From contig DKGO01000188.1 of NCBI GenBank assembly GCA_002453315.1, forward strand, positions 1 to 6,540: a DNA stretch of 6,540 nt. Direction: 5' to 3'. The first letter of the stretch is position 1. Each line of letters opens with the position of its first letter. Position numbers and translations under genes: made by a program. The notes under the pieces were generated by a model that saw nothing but the letters and a program-made list of their open reading frames with translations, did no database searches and was not told the DNA's origin. The DNA comes from Caryophanales bacterium UBA6768 (lineage in GTDB: Bacteria > Bacillota > Bacilli > Bacillales_D > Amphibacillaceae). Of this stretch, positions 1 to 6,019 are shown piece after piece.

Positions 1-497
<497 letters not shown>

Positions 498-513
498 TTA
501 AATGAAATAATCG

Positions 514-939
514 TTACACAGGAACTCTAGTATTCAGACAAATTTCACCCTCACATACCTCCTCCGATAGATTAGCATCGCCTGAACATTCTATTGTGAT
601 ACGATCAAATCTAGTCAGTGAAAAGGCTACACTACTATCTTTAAAAACGTTGATAGGCAATCCAATTTCTCTACCATCTAAATAAAACTTAACAGTAACA
701 AAATCTGAATCACCATCGTCAAACCTAACAAATCCAGTAGCAAAAATATGCTCATGCCCTGATGAGTGGAAAATGGTTTGAGTTTGTAAGGCTGGTATAG
801 ACCACTCAGCACAAATGCAATCCTTTACTAACTTACTATTGTGGCTACATTGATTTTTATGGCAATTAAAATTTGGACTTCTTCGTGAACACAAACATTG
901 CACAGGCTTTCCTTGACAACAACTTCTACAACTTTCCAA
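514..939 (-). CDS. DUF3992/Ena-family endospore appendage subunit, Cys-rich
   Basis: The 141-residue product resembles the Ena (S-type endospore appendage) subunits of the Bacillus cereus group. Visible signatures are LVKDCICAEW (residues 37-46), matching the KVCNPW-type start of the Ena core, ATGFVRFDDG (67-76), VAFSLTRFDRI (104-114), and the closing GEICLNTRVPV (131-141), matching GEFCITTRY. The core is a jelly-roll fold in known Enas. The N-terminal connector is long and holds a CC pair (Cys 7 and 8) plus Cys 4, 15, 17, 26 and 31; there are 12 Cys in all. In known S-Ena fibres the connector cysteines make disulfides with earlier subunits, including the two conserved core cysteines, here probably Cys 43 and 134. 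Start: no ATG exists in frame and an in-frame TGA lies upstream. TTG at 948 abuts AAAAGGAG directly, so TTG at 939, nine bases downstream, is preferred. The extra cysteines and length could indicate a minor or terminal subunit rather than the main one. Confidence 0.8.
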   Translation of the reverse strand: MESCRSCCQGKPVQCLCSRRSPNFNCHKNQCSHNSKLVKDCICAEWSIPALQTQTIFHSSGHEHIFATGFVRFDDGDSDFVTVKFYLDGREIGLPINVFKDSSVAFSLTRFDRITIECSGDANLSEEVCEGEICLNTRVPV

Positions 940-948
940 TAAATTCAA

Positions 949-956
949 CTCCTTTT
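949..956 (-). promoter_or_regulatory. Ribosome binding site that decides the Ena gene start
   Basis: AAAAGGAG ends immediately before TTG 948 and nine bases before TTG 939. The spacing favours the downstream TTG, which removes three residues from the longest reading. Confidence 0.65.
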
Positions 957-998
957 CATAATTTGGCGTTCAATAGTAAGCTATTTTTAATGGACAAG

Positions 999-1021
999 AA
1001 ATGATACGGCTAGTATCATTT
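999..1021. repeat. Perfect 9-bp inverted repeat upstream of the Ena gene
   Basis: The arms AAATGATAC and GTATCATTT are separated by five bases (GGCTA on the plus strand). The repeat overlaps the end of the best -10-like element for the minus-strand operon, so it sits where the transcription start would be expected. That position suits an operator, or a hairpin near the 5' end of the mRNA. It has no T-run suited to termination. Confidence 0.6.
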
Positions 1022-1054
1022 ATAATGAAAATTGGGTCCTAAAATATTGTAAAG
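1019..1054 (-). promoter_or_regulatory. Weak candidate sporulation-type promoter for the Ena/collagen operon
   Basis: On the minus strand CAATATT (near 1049) is followed, about 15 bases later, by CATTATAAA (1027-1019). The first element resembles a sigma-E -35 (ATATT core). The second begins with the CAT shared by sigma-E and sigma-K -10 elements, but the remaining match is poor. No better promoter was seen within 150 bases. Late mother-cell expression is expected from the gene types and is not shown by this match alone. Confidence 0.25.
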
Positions 1055-1642
1055 CACATAAAAAGGGGAAGGCCTGATGTGCACTCCAAATAAATCGAAT
1101 TTCCAGAGTGTTTTTATCGTTAGATAAAATAATCTAGCAAAAGGTTATTTGATATCTATTTAACCGGTGAAAATGAATTTCTCTATAATATCTAAAATTT
1201 TTCGGTATTTTAAGTCAATCAAATATAGAAAGACGGTTATGTTCATTTAAGGAATTAAGGGAAGGCAGCATAAAATCCCCAGTCGTAAGGCTAGGATTAA
1301 TGCGGTAATTTAATTTGCAAGAGTCTTGACATAGTGGCCTCGAAATATGTTTAAAATAAAAAAGAGATACCGCTTTCACACAATATCCCTCATTATTATC
1401 CATTCCCTTAGCTGAAACTCCAACAAGAATTTATTCTTTTTTAATTTATTTTATCTATTTAGGGTATTATTGAACCAAGGTTAAATCAATATTTTTACTT
1501 CAACTATTCTCACCCTGAACTTCATTTGATGACCCATCTATATTAATTTCACACCTTCTCTAGTTATTTTTTGAATACTTTGAATCTAAGAGAGTAATTG
1601 GTAGGAATTTTATTTTAGTATATATGTTAAAATAAAAACAAA

Positions 1643-1830
1643 ATGATGAATTCAAAGTTAAAACAGGCTCTAGTAAAACCAATTCATAGATTTAAAACCA
1701 TCGGAGATTGTGCTGCATTTTCCGAAATTTATATCTATATTCCTAAGGAAGAATGAATATAATGTCTAACACAACATCAAGTCTATCAAGTATATCTGAA
1801 CTTATTCAAGAGAAAATACTAATAAAGTAA
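1643..1830 (+). other. Two tiny ATGA-overlapping reading frames, doubtful
   Basis: A 37-codon frame (1643-1756, ending IYIYIPKEE) overlaps a 25-codon frame (1753-1830, containing TTSSLSSISELIQEK) by ATGA. AAGGAAGA lies just before the second start, though its spacing is either too short for ATG 1753 or long for ATG 1762. Neither product was recognised, and the first has no clear binding site. They may be remnants of a decayed gene or chance frames. Confidence 0.15.
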
Positions 1831-1864
1831 TTTCCATATAACTAACACAAACTATCTTAATTTT

Positions 1865-1889
1865 AAAAAACTTCGGAAGAAAGGACCGA
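1865..1889 (-). terminator. Weak candidate terminator after the sigma-factor gene
   Basis: Beginning about 20 bases after the sigma-gene stop, the minus strand reads TCGG, nine bases, CCGA, then AGTTTTTT. The T-run is good but the stem is only four pairs, so termination here is uncertain. Confidence 0.3.
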
Positions 1890-1909
1890 CTTATTATTTA
1901 AGCCATAAC

Positions 1910-2470
1910 CTACCTCAACCCCTCCAACCTCTTTCTCACTTCTTCCTTCCGCAATTTACTCCTTACAGCCTTGCCCCAGCCTTTGACGGCATCTGCTGTG
2001 ACACCTTCTAATTCCATAATTTCCTTCACAGATAAGTCAGCGATAATAAAATAGACAACCCACTTCCATTGCTTCTCACTTAAATGCCTACGAACTTCTC
2101 GCCAAAAGGCGTCGTTATGATTACCAGCACCGTCAACACCATTCATATTAACAATCGGCATCCCCGTTCGCACGTGTCGATTACCTGTATCGATTTCAAT
2201 GACCTTTTCATTTATCACTTCAGCCATCACTTCTTCATCACGCAATTTCTTCCTCAGCAAATCAACCAACCGATAACGGATCCGGAAATTAATAAATGTA
2301 CCAATATTGGTTCCCCTTGTCGCGTCAAAATCCTTATATGCTTGCCACAGTGCAATAACCCCTTCAGAATAAAATTCATCATACCAATTGGCGGAAATCC
2401 CCAGCCGATGAATTTGAAAATGAATCCGTCTTTCGTTTGCTTTAAAAAATGGCTCAAAGTCTTTTCCCAT
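1910..2470 (-). CDS. Small sigma-70-family RNA polymerase sigma factor
   Basis: The 186-residue product has the two-domain plan of short alternative sigma factors. Residues about 5-80 match sigma region 2: an N-terminal helix, DEFYSEGVIALWQAYKDFD (31-49), a TFINFRIRYRLVDLLRKK helix (58-75) typical of the -10-binding and core-binding segment, and no region 3. Residues about 128-175 match region 4, with a helix-turn-helix around LSVKEIMELEGVTADAVKGW (146-165). Residues 81-125 form a Gly/Asn-rich linker. ATG 2470 is chosen because AGGAGG lies six bases upstream and the sigma homology begins within a few residues; the frame is open further upstream to TTG 2581, but without a binding site. No anti-sigma gene is adjacent; the divergent neighbour is a hydrolase. 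The linker and region 2 look more like phage-, competence- or SigH-type small sigmas than classic ECF factors, but the subgroup is not certain. The target promoters are unknown. Confidence 0.85.
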   Translation of the reverse strand: MGKDFEPFFKANERRIHFQIHRLGISANWYDEFYSEGVIALWQAYKDFDATRGTNIGTFINFRIRYRLVDLLRKKLRDEEVMAEVINEKVIEIDTGNRHVRTGMPIVNMNGVDGAGNHNDAFWREVRRHLSEKQWKWVVYFIIADLSVKEIMELEGVTADAVKGWGKAVRSKLRKEEVRKRLEGLR

Positions 2471-2474
2471 CCAT

Positions 2475-2528
2475 ATCCTCCTATCAAATAAGTTACCGTT
2501 CGAACGATTAAACTCATCATAGGAGGAT
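2475..2528 (-). promoter_or_regulatory. Inverted repeat able to hide the sigma-factor ribosome binding site
   Basis: In the minus-strand mRNA, ATCCTCCTAT (2528-2519) is the exact complement of ATAGGAGGAT (2484-2475), which contains the whole Shine-Dalgarno sequence of the sigma gene. The 10-bp stem would enclose a 34-base loop that contains the self-complementary CGTTCGAACG (2506-2497). If it forms, it would block initiation, as in RNA thermometers or other translational switches. The complementarity is seen directly; its use is inferred. Confidence 0.55.
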
Positions 2529-2640
2529 CTACCTTTAGTTGCACCTTGGCTAATTTCCCTTACCATCCAACAAAACCGCAAAACCTGCTGGGAAAATTCA
2601 AATTTACCCTTATTAAAATATGCAAAATTAAAAAATTACC

Positions 2641-2670
2641 TCATTTTCGGAAATTAGCATACATTTTCAT
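2641..2670 (-). CDS. Possible nine-codon upstream reading frame in the sigma-factor leader
   Basis: ATG 2670 begins MKMYANFRK and stops at TGA 2643-2641. It is preceded by the purine-rich AAAGGTGGAGGGAA, a strong binding-site match for either ATG 2670 or ATG 2664. It lies about 170 bases upstream of the sigma start on the same strand. It could encode a leader peptide or be a chance match; expression depends on a promoter further upstream, which was not clearly identified. Confidence 0.3.
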   Translation of the reverse strand: MKMYANFRK

Positions 2671-2708
2671 TTCCCTCCACCTTTACCAAAACTACTATTA
2701 TCCCAATT

Positions 2709-2737
2709 TTGCAAGTTTTCAGATAATAGGCTAAACT
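2709..2737 (+). promoter_or_regulatory. Candidate sigma-A promoter for the hydrolase
   Basis: TTGCAA (2709-2714) and TAAACT (2732-2737) are separated by exactly 17 bases and each matches four of six consensus positions. A start near 2745 would give a short leader ending in the strong binding site. The match is moderate. Confidence 0.35.
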
Positions 2738-2771
2738 AAATGCAACGAACAAATTATATTAGGAGGGATTT

Positions 2772-3593
2772 ATGATGAACGAAGGTGGAAAGTATCTTAC
2801 GGTTGACCCCGGTGTCGAGCTATTTGTCCAAGATGTCGGAGAAGGAGACCCGATTATTTTTATCCCGGGCTGGACATTTACAACAGAAGTGTACATACAT
2901 CAATTGAATCATTTCAAGAAAAGTCATCGAGTTATCGTCATTGACCCGAGGAGCCATGGGCGTTCGACATTAACGGTTCACGGCAATGAATATGTAACCC
3001 ATGGGACGGATTTAAGAAAGGTCATCGAGGCACTTGATTTAACGAACGTTACCGTTGTCGGTTGGTCAAATGCTTGTTTGATGATTTGGGAATATGTCCG
3101 TCAATTTGGGGTAAAAGATTTAAAGTCTGCGGTATTGGTCGACCTTCCACCTAAATTGTTGTCGATTAACGAAGCGACAGATTGGGTGGAAGGTAACTTG
3201 GATGAAATTTCTACGATTTACACGACCTATTTAACAGATTCAGAGAAACATCGTGAATTCATCACGGCTTATATTCAAGATGCGATGATTGCAGGGGAAT
3301 TGACGGATGATGAATTGACGTGGCTCGTGGAGCAGTCATTAAAGACACCGTATTATATCGGTGCCAATCTATTGGCAGCAGCGCTTTTTTCGGACTATCG
3401 TAAAGAAGCGAAAGCGATTAGTGAATCAATCCCAACATTAACCGTCATCGCCAACCATTGGGCTGATGTCGCCAAACCGTATACGGAAAAATTATCGCCA
3501 AAATCGCACGTCGAAGTGTTAGGGGAGCATCTGATGTTTTGGGAATTCCCAGAGGAATTCAATGACATACTGGAAAAATTTTTAGACGATTAA
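2772..3593 (+). CDS. Alpha/beta-fold hydrolase
   Basis: The 273-residue product is a single-domain alpha/beta hydrolase of usual length. In order: FIPGWTFTTEVY (residues 30-41), the oxyanion-hole loop after strand 3; VIVIDPRSHGRS (54-65), the classic DxRGxGxS-type loop; VVGWSNA (95-101), the nucleophile elbow with Ser99; a helical lid region about 128-215; TLTVIANHWADVAKP (222-236), offering Asp232 as the acid; and GEHLMFWEFPEEF (251-263) with His253. The triad is therefore complete. The elbow has Ala rather than Gly after Ser-Asn. There is no signal peptide, so a cytosolic enzyme is likely. It could be an esterase, a lactonase or a cofactor-free haloperoxidase-like enzyme; the substrate cannot be told. 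AGGAGGG lies four bases before ATG 2772 and seven before ATG 2775, and either may be used. It is monocistronic, divergent from the sigma-factor gene, and ends before a strong terminator. Confidence 0.9.
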   Translation: MMNEGGKYLTVDPGVELFVQDVGEGDPIIFIPGWTFTTEVYIHQLNHFKKSHRVIVIDPRSHGRSTLTVHGNEYVTHGTDLRKVIEALDLTNVTVVGWSNACLMIWEYVRQFGVKDLKSAVLVDLPPKLLSINEATDWVEGNLDEISTIYTTYLTDSEKHREFITAYIQDAMIAGELTDDELTWLVEQSLKTPYYIGANLLAAALFSDYRKEAKAISESIPTLTVIANHWADVAKPYTEKLSPKSHVEVLGEHLMFWEFPEEFNDILEKFLDD

Positions 3594-3649
3594 TTGTGAA
3601 AAAATGCGATTAGACATATAAAAATATAATACAGTTTCCATCATAAACG

Positions 3650-3696
3650 AAGCTAGTTGATTGCAAGATTTATAGTAATGATCAACTAGTTTTTTT
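3650..3696 (+). terminator. Rho-independent terminator of the hydrolase gene
   Basis: CTAGTTGAT (3653-3661) and ATCAACTAG (3681-3689) form a perfect 9-bp stem around a 19-base loop, extendable by a G-U and A-U pairs. Seven T residues follow directly. It lies about 60 bases after the hydrolase stop. Confidence 0.85.
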
Positions 3697-3966
3697 ATTG
3701 CTAGATTTTGATCATTGTCAATCAAGTGAATCATTCGTGTAGAAGTATTCACCACAGTTTTACGATTTATAATATGCAGATAAAAACAATAAAAATAACC
3801 GACTGAAAAGCATAATTATACAGTAAGCTAGAGGAATCACCAGAAGGAAAAAAGTTATTCTACGGAGGGTTAGATCCAAATGATTTATAACCAAATTCTT
3901 TAATGATGATTAAATCAAACTTTTCAAAGGAGAAGATAAACTATTATTTACACACATACCGCTTAG
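3697..3966 (+). other. AT-rich intergenic DNA with a broken reading frame
   Basis: No intact gene was seen. One plus-strand frame from about 3813 to 3998 reads KLEESPEGKKLFYGGLDPNDL, a single TAA (3888-3890), then a 31-codon stretch from ATG 3903 (IKSNFSKEKINYYLHTYRLG). It may be a decayed gene but was not recognised, and its last part overlaps the IstB remnant in another frame. Confidence 0.3.
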
Positions 3967-4162
3967 GAAGGGAAGAAAACGACGATTATCTCAAGTAATT
4001 TACATCGGCAGGTGATTTTTCAGGATGCAGTCCTAACAACAGCGTTAACAGATTGTTTAACACATAAATCTCACGTATTAAATATGAATGGTCCTTCTAT
4101 ATAGCATGAGAGAAACGGATGAATGGCTCAAAAATAGCAGGGAACAAGTGGATCAAATTTAA
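3967..4162 (+). pseudogene. Remnant of an IS21-family IstB helper ATPase (C-terminal end only)
   Basis: One frame reads KKTTIISSNLH (from 3973), then IFQDAVLTTALTDCLTHKSH and VLNMNGPSI. This matches the C-terminal end of IstB proteins, where the sensor strand with its Ser-Asn pair is followed by a DAVLTTALTDRLTHKS-type helix and a GxSYR motif. The usual Arg in TDRLTH is Cys here. The frame hits TAG at 4102; the remaining end, MRETDEWLKNSREQVDQI, continues in the next frame from 4106 to TAA 4160-4162, so a frameshift lies near 4100. The Walker A and B motifs, the rest of istB and istA are absent. IstB normally assists the IstA transposase as an AAA+ ATPase; this copy cannot function. Confidence 0.75.
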
Positions 4163-4170
4163 ATTGCATA

Positions 4171-4418
4171 ATAGTTCACTTTTCATTTGTGAAATACGGA
4201 AAAGCAAATCCATGTAAAAATGCTAGTCTCGATTCATTTTTTGCATCATTAAAGAAAATATTTATATAAATGGGTCTTTCCAACAAATCTGAGGCAAAAG
4301 CATCTTTCAGTTTTATATTGAAATTTACAACAAAAATAGAAACCATTCTCCACTTGGGCATGTTACACCCATAGAGCATGAAGGGCGTATGATATGCCAC
4401 ATAAGAAAACACCATTGA
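4171..4418 (+). pseudogene. Remnant of an IS3-family transposase (C-terminal end of OrfB)
   Basis: Frame one reads KYGKANPCKNASLDSFFASLKKIFI, with a TAA stop at 4267, then SNKSEAKASF. This matches the end of the DDE domain of IS3-family OrfB, usually YGNPYDNAxMESFFxSLKKE, so the catalytic Glu is replaced by Asp near 4231. After a frameshift near 4308 the text continues as QFYIEIYNKNRNHSPLGHVTP and IEHEGRMICHIRKHH, the conserved C-terminal YIEFYNxxRRHSxLGxxSP block, to TGA 4416-4418. Everything upstream in the transposase is missing. It starts within about ten bases of the IstB remnant's stop. The open frame on the opposite strand (4176-4415) is a shadow of it. Confidence 0.8.
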
Positions 4419-4436
4419 AGAAAAAATACCTTTGCT

Positions 4437-4495
4437 TGAGGAATGGGATTGATTTTATCCCATTCACTCAGGCAGGGGGCTCCAAGCGAGTTGGA
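4437..4495. repeat. Two adjacent hairpins in a GC-richer island
   Basis: GAATGGGAT (4441-4449) and ATCCCATTC (4457-4465) form a perfect 9-bp stem with a 7-base loop, extended by TGAG/CTCA across a one-base bulge. A second hairpin, TCCAA-GCGAG-TTGGA (4481-4495), follows. No T-run is attached directly on either strand, although TTTTTT lies about ten bases beyond the first stem on the minus strand. The first hairpin might weakly end transcription from the amidase gene, or the pair may be a small interspersed repeat or insertion-sequence edge. Confidence 0.45.
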
Positions 4496-4580
4496 ACGAA
4501 GCGCAGGAAAAAAAGTGATACGTCAAATCAGATGAATAAAGGTCTATTTTATGGAGAGAGGCCCATAAAAATATTAGTAG

Positions 4581-5858
4581 TTATATTGTTTTATATTGAT
4601 TAATAACAAATTTTGATATCTTCATTTTTTCAATTATTGAACTGGGTATCATTATTGTAATATATACTAATCCACTCGTTCTACCTATATCCACACTGCC
4701 AGTTAAAGTTGCTCTATTCTTTAGTTCAAATTGGTTAATGCCCGTGGCGATTTCGGCCCTATCAATTGCATTGTCTATTGCTTCATTCAAATTTCCTCCT
4801 GACCCAATGAATTGAATTGGAAATGACTTTTCTTGAATATCAAATTTAAATTTAGCCGCTAAATGTTGTGAATCTAAATATTCCTCTTTGGAAATTGGCA
4901 TATATAGTCTGTCCAACCTTTCTGGTGATGGAATAATAATTGGTCCTTCAATTAGTAAGTTTTTTATTAAATTCACTTCTATAGTAACATCGGCTGTTAC
5001 ATCCGCTGTATGTCCTGCTAACTCCCCATTTCCTTGAACTGAATGAATATCTCCAAAATAAACTCCTCCTCCTTCCACTTTTACTGGTACAATTATGATA
5101 CTCCCTTTACCGACAGTGTTAACATCCATATGACCATCTGTAAGATTTTCTTTAGTTATTTTTGAATAATCTTCACAGTCCTTTAATCTCTCAAGGGCAT
5201 CACCTGAGTTACGGGATGATGGCACCTCCATGTTAGGAATGGTGCCTATATTGCCTATCATTGGAATAATTCGGGTAATCATCCCCTCTACATCCGCTTT
5301 TGCCAGAACACTGACGGGATGTTGTTTTGAATTTATCGGTAATGAATTAATTGTTTTAGGGTCTTTGGCAATTATTTTCGCAACTTCATAAGGAACGCTG
5401 ATTCCTATCTTTTTTGAATCATCAAAAATTAAAGTATATCCATTTTTAATAGTCTGTGGTATTATACTCTTATTACACCTGTGACATTTTATTGATTCTT
5501 CACCAATACCCTCTATATATGTTTCAGGATTTATTATGTTGCAATTCGGGCATATTGCATTAATTGTAGGATCGTTTATAAATCTCCCCTCATTTGCTAC
5601 ACCTAATCCGGATGAAGTAAAAAGGGATTTAATATTTAAATCAATTACCCTGATTGCTATAGAATCCCCAGGAACGGCACCTTCTACTGCAATAGGCTTT
5701 GTTACCTCATGACCACTCCTAATTGACGGGGTTATCATAGGACCCCAACATCCCGGTGGTACCTTGGAAGTTATAATTGAATTGTTTTTTACAGGCCCTA
5801 ACATTTTAGCATTAGGATCAAGTATATCTACAAAATCATTTATATGATAGATTTCCAT
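4581..5858 (-). CDS. Acetamidase/formamidase-family amidohydrolase with a zinc-ribbon-like insert
   Basis: The 425-residue product reads as an FmdA/AmdA-type protein, a family that hydrolyses formamide, acetamide or related short amides to ammonia and the acid. Signatures are SKVPPGCWGPM (31-41), the PIAVEGAVPGDSIAIRVIDL block (55-74), DGHMDVN (241-247), GKGSIIIVPVKVEGGGVYFG (250-269), GDIHSVQGNGELAGHT (269-284) and FIGSGGNLNEAIDNAIDRA near the C-terminus. The GDxHxxQGxGE motif has Asn277 where Asp is common. An insert at about 100-130 holds CPNC (103-106) and CHRC (125-128), probably one structural zinc site; related clostridial and bacillary members appear to share it. ATG 5858 is preferred over ATG 5867, because AAAAGGA lies eight bases before the former and overlaps the latter. 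No signal peptide is seen. The aldolase gene lies 161 bases upstream on the same strand. The protein is strikingly Ile-rich. The exact amide substrate is unknown. Confidence 0.85.
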   Translation of the reverse strand: MEIYHINDFVDILDPNAKMLGPVKNNSIITSKVPPGCWGPMITPSIRSGHEVTKPIAVEGAVPGDSIAIRVIDLNIKSLFTSSGLGVANEGRFINDPTINAICPNCNIINPETYIEGIGEESIKCHRCNKSIIPQTIKNGYTLIFDDSKKIGISVPYEVAKIIAKDPKTINSLPINSKQHPVSVLAKADVEGMITRIIPMIGNIGTIPNMEVPSSRNSGDALERLKDCEDYSKITKENLTDGHMDVNTVGKGSIIIVPVKVEGGGVYFGDIHSVQGNGELAGHTADVTADVTIEVNLIKNLLIEGPIIIPSPERLDRLYMPISKEEYLDSQHLAAKFKFDIQEKSFPIQFIGSGGNLNEAIDNAIDRAEIATGINQFELKNRATLTGSVDIGRTSGLVYITIMIPSSIIEKMKISKFVINQYKTI

Positions 5859-5982
5859 TATGATCATCCTTTTAATTTAATAATATTGGTTAATTACTAA
5901 TTTTTTATCAATTAATACTTTGCTTTCAAAAAAAGCATTTAAAAATTCTATAAAATACTCCAATTGTTGTGAGTCTAATATG

Positions 5983-6014
5983 ATTCACCTACTAATAAGT
6001 ATTAGTAGGTGAAT
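5983..6014. repeat. Perfect 14-bp hairpin between aldolase and amidase genes
   Basis: ATTCACCTACTAAT (5983-5996) and ATTAGTAGGTGAAT (6001-6014) are exact inverted copies around the loop AAGT. The hairpin starts five bases after the aldolase stop codon and lies about 125 bases before the amidase start. The position suits a terminator or processing hairpin, but no T-run follows on the minus strand. A protein-binding palindrome controlling the amidase is the alternative. Confidence 0.7.
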
Positions 6015-6019
6015 TATTC

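Larger units (their letters stand above)
1030..1905. other. AT-rich stretch with no convincing gene
   Basis: About 880 bases separate the Ena operon promoter from the end of the sigma-factor gene. The longest frame, minus 1215-1403 (62 codons, LTTGDFMLPSLNSLNEHNRL near its end), lacks a well-spaced binding site and was not recognised; it may be a decayed gene fragment. Two tiny plus-strand frames at 1643-1756 and 1753-1830 are the only others with some coding look. No transposase motif, RNA gene or long repeat was seen. Confidence 0.5.

Noticed and set aside
1081..1117. GCACTC ... GAGTGT followed by TTTTT as a terminator
   Set aside because: Short imperfect stem with a long loop and no plus-strand gene upstream to terminate.
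1215..1403. 62-codon minus-strand frame as a gene
   Set aside because: No well-spaced binding site, no recognised motif and AT-rich surroundings. Mentioned only as a possible decayed fragment.
2084..2544. Frames on both strands overlapping the sigma-factor gene
   Set aside because: The sigma region 2 and region 4 motifs, together with an ideal binding site, fix the true frame; these are shadows.
2471..2581. N-terminal extension of the sigma factor to TTG 2581
   Set aside because: No binding site at that start, whereas ATG 2470 has AGGAGG six bases upstream and begins at the family's usual place.
2546..2734. 62-codon plus-strand frame before the hydrolase
   Set aside because: Runs through the divergent leader and promoter region, has no binding site and its product looks random.
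4176..4415. 79-codon minus-strand frame
   Set aside because: Antisense to the IS3 transposase remnant, whose conserved motifs read on the plus strand.
4546..4569. TTTTATGG / CCATAAAA inverted repeat as terminator of the amidase
   Set aside because: AT-rich 8-bp stem with no following T-run on either strand; could be chance.
4394..4603. 69-codon plus-strand frame
   Set aside because: Starts inside the IS3 remnant in another frame, passes through the hairpin island and overlaps the amidase end; no binding site.
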